Position numbers and translations under genes: made by a program | Assembly: GCF_030345795.1 (NCBI RefSeq) | Contig: NZ_JAUALB010000001.1 | Location: 5,510,001-5,574,000, forward strand | Direction of reading: 5' to 3' | DNA length: 64,000 bases | Origin: Micromonospora sp. WMMA1363 | GTDB lineage: Bacteria; Actinomycetota; Actinomycetes; Mycobacteriales; Micromonosporaceae | Part shown: piece after piece, positions 1 through 8,632 of the stretch | Numbering within the stretch: the stretch's first letter is position 1 | Layout of the letters: every line of letters begins with the position of its first letter | Notes under the pieces: model-generated | Database searches by the model: none | The model's input: only the letters and a program-made list of their open reading frames with translations | What the model was told of the DNA's origin: nothing

Positions 1-366
1 GCGGTGCGCGCGTTGGCCCGCGAGCACGGGTACCCGGACGGCACGGCGGCCGACGGCGTGTGGGCCGCCGTCGCCGACGGCGCCGCCGGTGGACCGATGC
101 TCGACGAGCTGGCCCGCCGGCTCGCCCTCGGCGTGGCGAGCACCTGCGTGGTGCTGGACCCGCCGCTGGTGGTGCTCGCCGGCGAGGTCGGTCAGGCCGG
201 TGGGACGACGCTGGCGGAGCGGGTGCAGCAGGAGGTCGCCGCGATCACCCTGGTCCGCCCCCGGGTGGTACCCACCGGGCTGACCGAGGAGCCGATCCTG
301 CGCGGTGCCCTGCACACCGCCCTCGACGCCGTCCGGGACGAGGTGTTCGGCTCCACGACTGGCTGA
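1..366 (+). CDS. ROK-family protein, C-terminal part
   Basis: The reading frame is already open at base 1, so the gene starts outside the window. The 122 visible residues look like the last third of a ROK (repressor, ORF, kinase) protein: a helix leading to LDPPLVVLAGEV, then a Gly-Gly turn and a closing segment with GALHTAL. ROK proteins are either sugar kinases or sugar-responsive repressors. The ATP-binding and zinc motifs that would decide lie upstream, so kinase and regulator cannot be told apart. The gene stands alone before a 301-base gap. Family assignment is good; function is open. Confidence 0.75.
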   Translation, partial: AVRALAREHGYPDGTAADGVWAAVADGAAGGPMLDELARRLALGVASTCVVLDPPLVVLAGEVGQAGGTTLAERVQQEVAAITLVRPRVVPTGLTEEPILRGALHTALDAVRDEVFGSTTG

Positions 367-391
367 CCGGCTGACGTCGCTGTCCGTCACG

Positions 392-441
392 CGACGGGAT
401 GTATGTATCACCGCCGGCGACGGGATGCGTATCACCGCCGG
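392..441 (+). repeat. imperfect tandem duplication, 26 + 24 bp
   Basis: Two adjacent units, 392-417 and 418-441, share CGACGGGATG at the left and GTATCACCGCCGG at the right and differ by a two-base indel in the middle. They lie in the 301-base gap (367-667) after the ROK gene. The gap holds no intact gene; the only other content is the weak antisense reading frame listed next. Confidence 0.6.
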
Positions 442-519
442 CTCAGCATGTGAGCCGACATTCTCGGTCGAGTGCCGTCCGGGTGCGAGCGACACCCGGA
501 CGGGCTGGCCGGCCGACAG

Positions 520-633
520 TCAGATCAGGTCGCGGCGACGGAACACCGCGAAGGCGGCCATCCGAGCGGCTCCCTGCTCCGTATAGGCATCGGCCGTCCT
601 CCGGTGGGGGTGATCAACGACACGATGCTCAGC
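520..633 (-). pseudogene. possible tail of a lost gene (Arg-rich C-terminus)
   Basis: Read on the minus strand there is a short open frame ending in AAFAVFRRRDLI and a TGA at 522-520. It is stopped upstream at about 634. The arginine-rich end with a terminal hydrophobic pair resembles tails of ABC transporter permeases, and the next gene is an ABC ATPase, but this rests on recall alone. It has no start and no other recognisable part. It may be chance. Confidence 0.2.
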
Positions 634-667
634 CTATGGCTGGCGCACCGCCCGTGGGGGGCGCCGG

Positions 668-1534
668 GTGGGTGCGTGGTTGGATGGGCTCGTGACTGGT
701 GACCTGATCCCCGGCGCCCCCGACGACGCTGCTGCTCCCTCGCCCGTGGACGCGGATCTGGTGGTCAGCCTCGACGGCGTCGGTGTCCGCCGCTCCGGCA
801 CGGCCCTCCTGCACGACGTGGACTGGCGGGTCGAGCTGGACGAGCGCTGGGTTGTGCTCGGCCCCAATGGCGCAGGCAAGACCACCCTGCTCAACCTGGC
901 CGCCGGCCGGCTACACCCGACCGCCGGCACCGCCCACGTGCTCGGCGAGCGGATCGGCCGCACCGACGTGACCGAACTGCGCACCCGCATCGGGCTCTCC
1001 ACCGCCGCCCTGGCCGAACGCATCCCCGCCGACGAGCGGGTCACCGACGTCGTGGTCACCGCCGCGTGGTCGGTAATGGGCCGCTGGCGGGAGAGTTACG
1101 ACAGCGGTGACGAGGCCCGCGCCCGGGCTCTGCTCGGGCAGCTCGGCGTCGACGCCCTCGCCGGCCGCCGCTACGGCACGCTCTCCGAGGGCGAGCGCAA
1201 GCGGGTGCAGATCGCCCGCGCGCTGATGACCGACCCGGAGCTGTTGCTGCTCGACGAGCCCGCCGCCGGGCTCGACCTGGCTGGCCGGGAGGACTTGGTC
1301 GCCCGGCTGGCCGAGCTCGCGTACGACCCGGATGCACCGGCTCTGGTGCTGGTCACCCATCACGTGGAGGAGATCCCGCCCGGCTTCACCCACGCGCTCC
1401 TGCTGCGCGAGGGCGGAGTGGTGGCGCAGGGGCTGCTCGCGGACACCGTCACCGGCGACAATCTGTCGAAGGCCTTTGGTCTGCCCCTGGTCGTGGAGCG
1501 GCACGGCGCCCGCTACACCGCCCGCGCCGTCTGA
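668..1534 (+). CDS. ABC transporter ATP-binding protein, stand-alone
   Basis: A 288-residue ABC ATPase. Walker A is GPNGAGKTT at about residues 65-73, the signature is LSEGERKRVQIARAL near 176-190, Walker B is LLLLDEPAAGLD near 195-206, and the H-loop is VTHHVEEI. No membrane segments are present and no permease gene adjoins, so its partner must be elsewhere; it may instead act as a soluble ABC protein. The GTG at 668 follows a run of six G with a 7-base gap; a second GTG at 692 is possible but its Shine-Dalgarno spacing is short. The first 30 residues are low in conserved sequence and could be an artefact of start choice. Confidence 0.9.
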   Translation: MGAWLDGLVTGDLIPGAPDDAAAPSPVDADLVVSLDGVGVRRSGTALLHDVDWRVELDERWVVLGPNGAGKTTLLNLAAGRLHPTAGTAHVLGERIGRTDVTELRTRIGLSTAALAERIPADERVTDVVVTAAWSVMGRWRESYDSGDEARARALLGQLGVDALAGRRYGTLSEGERKRVQIARALMTDPELLLLDEPAAGLDLAGREDLVARLAELAYDPDAPALVLVTHHVEEIPPGFTHALLLREGGVVAQGLLADTVTGDNLSKAFGLPLVVERHGARYTARAV

Positions 1535-1601
1535 GGGCAGGGAAGGGCTTCTGCCAAGCCGCGGTGGAGCAGGGGCCCGCTGAGTGCCAGGAGGTGTTCG
1601 G

Positions 1602-2501
1602 GTGCCACCACAGCCCCGCGTCGTCGTTGTGGGCAGCGCCAACATGGACCTGGTGGCGACCGCCCCGGCGCTGCCGAGGCCCGGGGAGACCCTGCTCGGC
1701 ACCGACTTCGTGATGGTGCCGGGGGGCAAGGGCGCCAACCAGGCCGTGGCGGCCGTGCGGGCCGGCGCCTTTTGCGCGTTCCTCGGTGCCATCGGCTCCG
1801 ACTCGTTCGGGGTCACGCTCCGTGCCCGGATCATCGCGGCCGGGGTGGACACCTCCCACCTGCGGGTCGCCTACGGCACGTCCGGCGTCGCGCTCGTGAT
1901 GGTCAATGCCAAGGGGGAGAACGCCATTGTCGTCAGCCCTGGCGCGAACGCCACGATGACCGGCCTGACCGCGCCGGAGCTTGTCGCCGTCCGCGAGGCG
2001 GACGTGCTGGTCGCGCAGTTGGAGATCCCGGTAGAGACTGTCACCGCGGCAGCCGTGGCGGCCCGCGCCGCCGGCACCCGGGTGGTGCTCAACGCCGTGC
2101 CTGCCCGACCCGTGCCGCCGGAGCTGCTGGCCGCCACCGACCTGCTGGTAGTCAACGAGAGCGAGGCCGCGGCGCTCACCGGCCGAGGTCGGGAGGAGCC
2201 GCAAGCCCTGCTCGACCTGGCGCCGCGGGTGGTGCTCACCCTGGGCGCGTCCGGAGCTTGGTACGGCGACCGGGACGGGACCGCGATGCACATTCCGGCC
2301 GTACCGGTCGAGGTCGTCGACTCGACCGCCGCCGGGGACGCGTTCACCGCGGCGCTCGCCGTCGGCTGGGCCGAGGGGCGGGGTCTCGTCGACGCGGTTC
2401 GCTGGGCGGCGGCGGCCGGCGCGGCGTGCGTCCGGCGGCTCGGTGCCTCGGTGGCGCTGCCCGTCCGCGCCGAGATCGACGAGTTGTACCGGTCGGGCTG
2501 A
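1602..2501 (+). CDS. rbsK: ribokinase
   Basis: PfkB-family sugar kinase that phosphorylates ribose to ribose 5-phosphate. Visible marks are the N-terminal GSANMDLV strand, the substrate-binding GGKGANQA motif near residue 44 and the C-terminal DSTAAGDAF motif holding the anion hole and the catalytic Asp. The 299-residue length fits the family. I chose GTG 1602 because AGGAGG at 1589-1594 lies 7 bases before it; the in-frame GTG at 1584 sits upstream of that ribosome site and has none of its own. No ribose transporter is adjacent. Other PfkB substrates cannot be excluded. Confidence 0.9.
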   Translation: MPPQPRVVVVGSANMDLVATAPALPRPGETLLGTDFVMVPGGKGANQAVAAVRAGAFCAFLGAIGSDSFGVTLRARIIAAGVDTSHLRVAYGTSGVALVMVNAKGENAIVVSPGANATMTGLTAPELVAVREADVLVAQLEIPVETVTAAAVAARAAGTRVVLNAVPARPVPPELLAATDLLVVNESEAAALTGRGREEPQALLDLAPRVVLTLGASGAWYGDRDGTAMHIPAVPVEVVDSTAAGDAFTAALAVGWAEGRGLVDAVRWAAAAGAACVRRLGASVALPVRAEIDELYRSG

Positions 2502-2626
2502 CGGCCGGTCGGCGCCGGACCGCCCCGCCACGCCGTCGGCACGTCCGCGTTGCCGTGCCCGCTCGTCGCCCCGTGGCAGCGTGCCCCGGGCCGGTCCGCG
2601 GGGCCGGGGTCCGCCGCCGGCGTCGG

Positions 2627-3535
2627 TCAGCGCATGCCCTCGAAGGCGACTGCCGGATCGGTCTGCGCGGGCGTTCCCCAGATCGCCTCGTCGTACGTCG
2701 GGTCTCCGGCCAGGTGACGGAGGAACCACTGGGTGAGCAGCCGCCGGGCGAGCCGCAACTGGGTGGCCCGGTTGATGCTCCCGCTTTCGCAGGTCGGAGT
2801 GGCTCTGTCCAGGAAGCCGCAGTGGCAGCCGCCACGGATGGTCCGAAGCTGCTTGGCCGACGGCTTGCTGTCGTAGATCGGTCGCTGGTGCCCGGAGATC
2901 GTGGCGACGGAGTCCCGCTCCGCGCTGATCAGCTGAACCGGGATGGTGAGCGTGGCGGCGGCCACCATGGCGGACGGGTTGGTCTCCACCGCGGCGAGGC
3001 CGGCCACCGTCGTCACCCGTGGATTGCGCGCCGCCGCGAGCAGGCTCGCCCCGCCCCCTGTGGAGTGCCCGGACAGCCCGAGGCGGTCGGCGCTGACGTG
3101 CCAGGCGAACCGCGAGCCGCTCGTGGTGTGTTGTGCGACCAGCCAGTCCAGGGCGGTGTTGAGGTCGTCGGCGAAGGCACTGTGGCTTGGCGCGTTCCGG
3201 CCGTGCGAATCGGGGGCGACCACGATGAAGCCCCAGCTGGCGAGGTGCCCGAGGGTCGAGTGGTAGCGCGAGGTGGCCTGCCCGGGGCCGGGCCCGAAGG
3301 CGAGCGCGGGGAATCGTCCCGCCGCGACCGGCTGGCCGGCGCCGGATGCCGTCGCCGGGTAGTAGACCCGGGCGGAGAAGGAACGACCCGCGGCGCTGAC
3401 CACGGTGTCAACGTAGCCGGCGGCGTAGTCGCCGGGACTTCCCGGATCGGAGGCGGCGGCGCCGGCACTGGCGCCGAGCGGAGCGGGAAGCACCAGGGCG
3501 AGGGCGGTGGCGCCGACGATGAACCACCTCAGCAT
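2627..3535 (-). CDS. secreted alpha/beta hydrolase
   Basis: 302 residues with a clear signal peptide (LRWFIVGATALALVLPAPLGASAGA). The mature part holds an oxyanion-type segment GPGPGQ, the nucleophile elbow GHSTGGG with the catalytic Ser near residue 149, and a late cysteine pair. The overall pattern is that of the dienelactone-hydrolase/cutinase-like secreted esterases of actinomycetes. The substrate is unknown. The ATG is preceded by GAGGAG at good spacing. It is convergent with rbsK; the 125-base gap between them contains an imperfect CCCCGG/CCGGGG hairpin near 2580-2610. Confidence 0.85.
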   Translation of the reverse strand: MLRWFIVGATALALVLPAPLGASAGAAASDPGSPGDYAAGYVDTVVSAAGRSFSARVYYPATASGAGQPVAAGRFPALAFGPGPGQATSRYHSTLGHLASWGFIVVAPDSHGRNAPSHSAFADDLNTALDWLVAQHTTSGSRFAWHVSADRLGLSGHSTGGGASLLAAARNPRVTTVAGLAAVETNPSAMVAAATLTIPVQLISAERDSVATISGHQRPIYDSKPSAKQLRTIRGGCHCGFLDRATPTCESGSINRATQLRLARRLLTQWFLRHLAGDPTYDEAIWGTPAQTDPAVAFEGMR

Positions 3536-3645
3536 GACTGCTCCTCGGATCGATGAAGGTAACTATCTACAGAGGAGAGCACTGGCCTGCTGTGCTGCGC
3601 ACAGCCCGGTTCGTCAATAACGGCCGTGTTATGGCCAGGTGGTGG

Positions 3646-4125
3646 TCACCGGTGGTCTCCCTGCTGTTCGATCGCGCGCTGCACGGCCCGGTAGACCTGC
3701 CCGAACCGCAGCGCGTCTGGCGTGCGGAGCAACAGCACCTCCTGGCCGTGCGTCTGCACCCAGAGTTCGTGCACCCGGTTTCCCCGCTCGTACGACCGAT
3801 CCAGCCACCCAAGTGGGACCTCCAGGAAAGGAGTCACGGCCAGTGCCAGCACCACGCAGGCGGCGAGCGCGACGAGCACCGGCCGCCAGCCCCGTTCCGG
3901 TACCGACCAGGCGAGCGAGAGCGCGCAGACCACGGCCACGATCGGTGGCAGCGACAGCAGTAGCACCAGTAGGCCCCGGCTCAGGACGCGCCCCCGGACA
4001 GCGAGGGTCGTCCGTCCCTTGTCGTGCCAGACGTACGTCACGTCGGCGATCGCCACCACCAGCCCGCCGACCCGGATCGACTCCGACGTCACCTGCACCA
4101 CGTCGTCCCGGTAATAGAGGGCCAT
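3646..4125 (-). CDS. DUF6232-type membrane protein (copy 1)
   Basis: 159 residues. It starts MALYYRDDVVQVTSESIRVGG, a small beta-rich N-terminal module, followed by two hydrophobic segments and a C-terminal module ending in RFGQVYRAVQRAIEQ. It is clearly paralogous to the next gene (4327-4803): YYxDxxVQVTSxxIxVxG, ..WLDRSYERG and the RFGxxYRAVQRA ending all match. The family is one of unknown function in actinomycetes. The start at ATG 4125 is favoured because a TAGGCT -10 box lies 5 bases upstream, implying a leaderless mRNA; the longer frame upstream has no ribosome site. Confidence 0.8.
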   Translation of the reverse strand: MALYYRDDVVQVTSESIRVGGLVVAIADVTYVWHDKGRTTLAVRGRVLSRGLLVLLLSLPPIVAVVCALSLAWSVPERGWRPVLVALAACVVLALAVTPFLEVPLGWLDRSYERGNRVHELWVQTHGQEVLLLRTPDALRFGQVYRAVQRAIEQQGDHR

Positions 4126-4130
4126 CACCA

Positions 4131-4136
4131 AGCCTA
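4131..4136 (-). promoter_or_regulatory. -10 box (TAGGCT) for leaderless DUF6232 copy 1
   Basis: TAGGCT on the minus strand, ending 5 bases before ATG 4125, matches the actinobacterial TAnnnT -10 consensus. Transcription would begin at or next to the A of the start codon. Confidence 0.55.
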
Positions 4137-4326
4137 ACCATCCCGCGGCGAATCGCGGTGTCGCGAGCGCGACCGGTCGGCATGGTGGTTGACCCCGTAC
4201 CCGGGCCGGCGCCAACGTGGGCCGTTGCGGTGTCGGTGTGGGGTGTCCTGGGCCCCGCCGGCGCGGCCGCCGTGCAGCGCGCCTGCGAGATGTGCGGCTG
4301 GCCGGGTCACCGTGTGTGACCGGTGG

Positions 4327-4803
4327 TCACCTCCTGACCCGCACGGCCGGCTCACCCGCCTCGACGGCGCGCTGGACCGCTCGGTAGATCCGGCCGAACC
4401 GCACCGCGTCCCCGGTGCGCACCAGCCGGACCGGCCGACCGCGCCAGCGGGCCCAGATCTCGCACTGCCGGCTGCCCTGGACGTATGAGCGGTCCAGGTG
4501 CTCGAAGAGGAAGTCGGCGACCGGCCCGACAGCGAGCCCGACCAGCACCGAGGCGCCGACGATGGCGATCGTGACGGTGGGGGAGCGGCCCAACAGGAGG
4601 GCGAGCGCGACACCCAACGCGGCGGCCACCAGGGGACCGGCGAGGGCCGCACCGATCGCGCCCCGACCGACGAGCACGCGCCACGAGCGGTTGCCCCGGT
4701 GGTGCCACACGGTGCTGATCTCGGCAAGTTGGAAGGACCGGCCGTCCACCCAAATGGCGGTGGACGTGACCTGGACCGACGTGTCGTCGTAGTACGTGAC
4801 CAT
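4327..4803 (-). CDS. DUF6232-type membrane protein (copy 2)
   Basis: 158 residues, starting [21 protein letters not shown] and ending [24 protein letters not shown]. Two hydrophobic stretches near residues 55-100 are membrane segments. It is the upstream partner of a tandem duplication with 3646-4125 on the same strand, 201 bases apart. The ATG at 4803 has a GGGAG site upstream; a TAGTCT -10 box lies about 33 bases before it, so this copy has a normal leader, unlike copy 1. Function unknown; a membrane-linked sensor or scaffold is only a guess. Confidence 0.8.
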   Translation of the reverse strand: MVTYYDDTSVQVTSTAIWVDGRSFQLAEISTVWHHRGNRSWRVLVGRGAIGAALAGPLVAAALGVALALLLGRSPTVTIAIVGASVLVGLAVGPVADFLFEHLDRSYVQGSRQCEIWARWRGRPVRLVRTGDAVRFGRIYRAVQRAVEAGEPAVRVRR

Positions 4804-4902
4804 GGCGGGAGCTCCCGGTGGCGGACCGGACACCAGACTATGTACCCAACGACCCGCGCCGTAAGGTTGACGCGCGACTTCGACGAGGAAGTGAGGGTCA
4901 GC

Positions 4903-5676
4903 GTGGGCGAGTTCGTGCGGCTGGAGACCAAGGACGGCATCGGCACCATTCGACTGGAGCGGCCGCCGATGAACGCCCTGAACACCCAGGTCCAGGAGGA
5001 GTTGCGGGCCGCGGCGACGGCGGCCACCGCCGACCGGGACGTCCGCGCCGTCATCGTGTACGGCGGGGAGCAGGTCTTCGCCGCGGGTGCGGACATCAAG
5101 GAAATGGCCGAGATGTCCTACGTGGACATGGCCGCCCGTGCCGCCGACCTGTCCGGTGCGCTGGGCGCGTTCGCCCGGATCCCCAAGCCGGTGGTCGCCG
5201 CGATCACCGGGTACGCCCTCGGCGGCGGCTGCGAGCTGGCCCTGGCCTGCGACTGGCGGGTGGTCGCCGAGGACGCCAAGCTCGGTCAGCCGGAGATCAA
5301 GCTCGGCATCATCCCCGGTGCGGGCGGCACCCAGCGGCTGGCCCGGTTGGTCGGCCCGGCCCGCGCCAAGGACCTGATCATGTCGGGCCGGATGGTCGAC
5401 GCTCAGGAAGCGCTGCGGATCGGCCTGGCCGACAGGACGGCCCCGGCCGCCGAGGTCTACGACGCGGCGGTGGCGATGGTGCAGCCCTACCTGACCGGGC
5501 CGGCGCAGGCGCTGCGCGCCGCGAAGCTGGCGGTCGACGGCGGCCTGGACATGGACCTCAACTCCGGCCTCGCCTGGGAGAGTCAGCTCTTCGCGGCGCT
5601 GTTCGCCACCGACGACCGGCGCGAGGGCATGGCGGCGTTCGTGGAAAAGCGCAAGCCGGACTTCACCGGACGCTGA
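4903..5676 (+). CDS. enoyl-CoA hydratase/isomerase family protein
   Basis: 257 residues of the crotonase fold. The oxyanion-hole segments [10 protein letters not shown] and [13 protein letters not shown] are present, as are the two acidic residues expected of a hydratase: the Glu in [15 protein letters not shown] and the Glu of GGCELAL. It should hydrate trans-2-enoyl-CoA in fatty-acid breakdown. GTG 4903 is preferred (TGAGGG 5 bases upstream) over the in-frame GTG 4891, and gives the usual family length. It is divergent from the DUF6232 pair. The etfBA genes 3.7 kb downstream supply electron transfer for the same pathway. Confidence 0.92.
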   Translation: MGEFVRLETKDGIGTIRLERPPMNALNTQVQEELRAAATAATADRDVRAVIVYGGEQVFAAGADIKEMAEMSYVDMAARAADLSGALGAFARIPKPVVAAITGYALGGGCELALACDWRVVAEDAKLGQPEIKLGIIPGAGGTQRLARLVGPARAKDLIMSGRMVDAQEALRIGLADRTAPAAEVYDAAVAMVQPYLTGPAQALRAAKLAVDGGLDMDLNSGLAWESQLFAALFATDDRREGMAAFVEKRKPDFTGR

Positions 5677-5698
5677 CCCGAGGGCTGTTCACATGCGT

Positions 5699-5716
5699 GC
5701 TACCGGTGAGTAGCGT
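5699..5716 (+). promoter_or_regulatory. operator-like sequence over a -10 box (site 1)
   Basis: GCTACCGGTGAGTAGC at 5699-5714 has perfect 5-base arms (GCTAC/GTAGC). It overlaps a TAGCGT -10 box at 5711-5716, 35 bases before the IlvG-like start. An 18-base stretch before etfB (9255-9272) has the same shape, with 12 of 18 bases identical and the -10 box in the same register. Confidence 0.45.
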
Positions 5717-5750
5717 GTGACTCGGGTGATCCGGACGAAGGGGAGCGGTG

Positions 5751-7373
5751 ATGTCCGAACGGGTCGAAGGTCACGGTGGGCAACTCGCGCTCGCGGCGCT
5801 GCGCGCGTACGGGGTGCGGGAGATGTTCACCCTCTCCGGTGGGCACGTGTTTCCGCTCTACGATGCCGCGCACAAGGACGATTTCCCGATCTACGACGTG
5901 CGACACGAGCAGTCGGCGGTGTTCGCCGCCGAGGCAGTGGCAAAGCTCCAGCGCCGCCCCGGCCTCGCGGTGCTCACCGCCGGTCCCGGTGTCACGAACG
6001 GTATCTCCGGGCTGACCAGCGCATACTTCAACGCGTCACCGGTGTTGGTGCTCGGCGGGCGGGCCCCGCAGTTCCGTTGGGGCTCGGGCAGCCTCCAGGA
6101 GATGGACCACCTGCCGCTGGTCGCCCCGGTGACCAAGCACGCGGAGACCGTCTTCAGCCCCGACGACATCCCCCGTGCGGTGGGTGCCGCGTTGACCGCG
6201 GCGCTTACCCCGCACCGGGGCCCGGCCTTCCTGGACTTCCCACTCGAGGCGGTCTTCTCGGTGGCCGACGCGGATCTGCCCGCCCCGGCGGGCGCCGCCC
6301 CGATCGAGCCGGATCCGGGCGAGGTGGCGAAAGCGGCGGCGCTGATTGCCGGCGCCGCTCACCCGGTGCTCATCGCCGGCTCCGACGTGTACGCCGGGGG
6401 CGCCGTCGACGCGCTGCGCGAGGCGGCGGAGGCGCTCCAGGTGCCGGTGTTCACCAACGGCATGGGTCGTGGCGCGCTGCCGCCGGGGCACCCGCTCGCT
6501 TTCGCCAAGGCCCGCCGGGTCGCCCTCAAGGGGGCGGACGTCGTCGTGGTCGTCGGCACCCCACTCGACTTCCGGCTCAACTTCGGTGACTTCGGCGACG
6601 CCACGGTGGTGCACGTCGTCGACGCGCCGAGCCAGCGCGCGGGGCACCTGCAGCCGGCCGCCGCTCCCGCCGGTGACCTGCGGCTGATCCTCGGTGCCTT
6701 CGCCGGGCACTCGGGCGACCGGACCGACCACGCGGGCTGGATCGCCGACCTGCGGGCCGCCGAGGACGCCGCCAAAGCCCGCGACGCCGCGGAGATGGCC
6801 GCCGACACCGACCCGATCCGCCCCGCCCAGGTCTACGGCGAGCTGCGCAAGGTGCTCGCCCGCGACGCCATCACCATCGGTGACGGTGGTGACTTCGTCT
6901 CGTACGCCGGGAAGTACCTGGAGCCGGCGCTGCCCGGTACCTGGCTGGACCCGGGCCCGTACGGCTGCCTCGGCACCGGGATGGGCTACGCGATGGGTGC
7001 CCGGGTCACCCATCCGGACCGGCAGATCTGCGTGCTGATGGGCGATGGGGCGGCCGGCTTCTCCCTGATGGATGTGGAGTCCCTGGTCCGGCAGCGGCTG
7101 CCGGTCGTGATCGTGGTCGGCAACAACGGCATCTGGGGCCTGGAGAAACATCCGATGCGCGCCATGTACGGCTATGACGTGGCGGCCGACCTCCAGCCCG
7201 AGCTGCGGTACGACACCGTGGTCGAGGCGCTGGGCGGGGCCGGCGAGACGGTGGCGAAGTCCGCCGACCTGGGGTCGGCCCTGCGTCGGGCGTTCGATTC
7301 GGGTGTGCCGTATCTGGTCAACGTCCTCACCGACCCGACCGACGCGTACCCCCGCTCGTCGAACCTGGCGTGA
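5751..7373 (+). CDS. ilvG: acetolactate-synthase-like ThDP enzyme
   Basis: 540 residues of the ThDP-dependent acetolactate synthase superfamily. The N-terminal PYR domain has FTLSGGHVFPLYD and the catalytic Glu in YDVRHEQSAVFAAEA. The middle domain spans about 190-320, and the PP domain has GDGAAGFSLMDVESLVRQ followed by NNGIWGLEKHPM. It closely resembles M. tuberculosis IlvG (Rv1820), which is called an acetolactate synthase but is separate from the IlvB/IlvN enzyme. The true ilvB is at 45841, so this may act on another 2-oxo acid or acyl-CoA. ATG 5751 follows AAGGGGAG. No regulatory subunit is adjacent. Confidence 0.85.
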   Translation: MSERVEGHGGQLALAALRAYGVREMFTLSGGHVFPLYDAAHKDDFPIYDVRHEQSAVFAAEAVAKLQRRPGLAVLTAGPGVTNGISGLTSAYFNASPVLVLGGRAPQFRWGSGSLQEMDHLPLVAPVTKHAETVFSPDDIPRAVGAALTAALTPHRGPAFLDFPLEAVFSVADADLPAPAGAAPIEPDPGEVAKAAALIAGAAHPVLIAGSDVYAGGAVDALREAAEALQVPVFTNGMGRGALPPGHPLAFAKARRVALKGADVVVVVGTPLDFRLNFGDFGDATVVHVVDAPSQRAGHLQPAAAPAGDLRLILGAFAGHSGDRTDHAGWIADLRAAEDAAKARDAAEMAADTDPIRPAQVYGELRKVLARDAITIGDGGDFVSYAGKYLEPALPGTWLDPGPYGCLGTGMGYAMGARVTHPDRQICVLMGDGAAGFSLMDVESLVRQRLPVVIVVGNNGIWGLEKHPMRAMYGYDVAADLQPELRYDTVVEALGGAGETVAKSADLGSALRRAFDSGVPYLVNVLTDPTDAYPRSSNLA

Positions 7374-7421
7374 CGCGGGCCAGCCGCCGGCGCCGGGCAC
7401 CGACCCGGGGTCGGCGGCCGC

Positions 7422-7838
7422 TCACACCTCCGGGCGTTTTTCCTCGCGGGGCGGCTCACCGTCGTGGCGACGGAGTTCGTTCTCACGGCGGCGCAGATCC
7501 TCCTCCCAGCGGCGGAACAGCTCCTGGTCCTGTTGGTTGGAACGTTCCTCGATCGAGCGGAGGAACTCGGGGTCGTCGTCGGGGGCCACCGGGCGGCGCT
7601 TACGTTCGGCGAAGACCCCGCCTGCCGGCCACGCCGCGCGCGGCCGACCGGCGGCACGCTCGCGTCCGGCGACGAACCAGGCGATCGAGCCGACCAGCGG
7701 GAAGAGGAGGATGATCAGCACCCAGGCGACCCGGGGCAGGGCGCGGATGTCGCCCTCCTCGGCCGAGAGGCAGCTGATCAGCGCGAAGACGGCGAGGACG
7801 ACCTGCGCGAGGAAGAGAAGCACGTACAGCCGGGCCAT
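7422..7838 (-). CDS. PLD nuclease N-terminal-domain membrane protein
   Basis: 138 residues. Residues 1-65 contain two membrane segments with WVLIILLFPLVGSIAWFVAGRERA, the signature of the short PLDc_N domain. The rest is a charged, probably helical tail rich in Arg and Glu (RWEEDLRRRENELRRH). Such proteins are common small membrane proteins of unknown role in actinomycetes, and here the catalytic HKD part of a phospholipase D is absent. The ATG at 7838 is preferred because it starts just before the hydrophobic segment; an upstream ATG would add six residues. Confidence 0.8.
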   Translation of the reverse strand: MARLYVLLFLAQVVLAVFALISCLSAEEGDIRALPRVAWVLIILLFPLVGSIAWFVAGRERAAGRPRAAWPAGGVFAERKRRPVAPDDDPEFLRSIEERSNQQDQELFRRWEEDLRRRENELRRHDGEPPREEKRPEV

Positions 7839-7865
7839 GTCTCTATCATGGCGCACCCGCGTCGA

Positions 7866-8189
7866 CTACCACACCCCGTGGACGACCAGCACCACACCGA
7901 GTGTGGCGTAACCGGCCGTGGCCAGAGCGGCCAGCGGCAGCGCCCGGCTGTAGGCGGTGGCCGGGGCGGCGCCGGTCGCCCGCCACCAGCACACCCGCAG
8001 CGCCGCCAACCAGCCGAGCACCGCCACCCCGGCCACCACCGTGCCGACGGCGCCAGCGGTCAGCGCCAGGCGCACCGTCAGCACCAGGACGACCGTCATC
8101 GCCAGCGCGGTACGCCGCCAGGCCAGCCGGGTCCGCTCGGGTTGCAGACCAGGGTCCCGTGTGCCGTCGGGTCGGGTCGGGTCAGTCAC
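7866..8189 (-). CDS. DUF202 membrane protein, small
   Basis: About 107 residues with the family mark LQPERTRLAWRRTALAM near the N-terminus, followed by three hydrophobic segments. DUF202 proteins (YidH/YidG type) are small membrane proteins of unknown role. GTG 8189 overlaps the stop of the upstream DUF202 gene by 8 bases, so the two are translationally coupled; GTG 8195 is an alternative start two codons earlier. Confidence 0.8.
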   Translation of the reverse strand: MTDPTRPDGTRDPGLQPERTRLAWRRTALAMTVVLVLTVRLALTAGAVGTVVAGVAVLGWLAALRVCWWRATGAAPATAYSRALPLAALATAGYATLGVVLVVHGVW

Positions 8190-8577
8190 GCCCACCGACC
8201 ACCCGGGCGAGCACCGCGGCGACCAGCAGCAACGCGCCGATGCCGACAGCGAGGGCCAGGACGGCCGGGAAGCGGGACGCGGGCAGCTCCTCGCCGAGCC
8301 GGATCGCGCGCTCCGTGCGGGCCCAGTGGTCGATCGCCCGGATGGCGACGGCCGCGCCGAGCAGCAGCAGCGCGATGGCGATCGCCTCGCGCAGGTGGGC
8401 CGGCGGCAGCGGTGGCAGGAACTGCGCCGCGGCCAGCCCGCCGGCGACCAGTGCCAGGCCGGTCCGCAGCCAGGCGAGGAAGGTGCGTTCGTTGGCCAGC
8501 GAGAAGCGGTAGTCGGGCGTGCTGCCCACCGACCGCAGTTCCTGCGGGTCGAACCACCGCCTGATCGCCTGCCACAC
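8182..8577 (-). CDS. YidH-like DUF202 membrane protein
   Basis: 131 residues. The conserved stretch FSLANERTFLAWLRTGLALVAGGL sits near residues 24-47, followed by two more membrane helices, which is the YidH pattern. It forms a two-gene unit with the smaller DUF202 gene whose start it overlaps; such YidH/YidG-like pairs are frequent in bacteria. The start is GTG 8577, with GGAGG at a rather long distance upstream, so the exact start is uncertain. Function unknown. Confidence 0.8.
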   Translation of the reverse strand: MWQAIRRWFDPQELRSVGSTPDYRFSLANERTFLAWLRTGLALVAGGLAAAQFLPPLPPAHLREAIAIALLLLGAAVAIRAIDHWARTERAIRLGEELPASRFPAVLALAVGIGALLLVAAVLARVVGGRD

Positions 8578-8632
8578 GCGACCGATTATCGCCTCCGGCC
8601 GCTCGTAGCCTGCCGGAGATGCCTGCCATGAC

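Noticed and set aside
2502..2626. Possible terminator or small gene between rbsK and the hydrolase.
   Set aside because: Only an imperfect GC-rich hairpin is visible; too weak to list as a feature.
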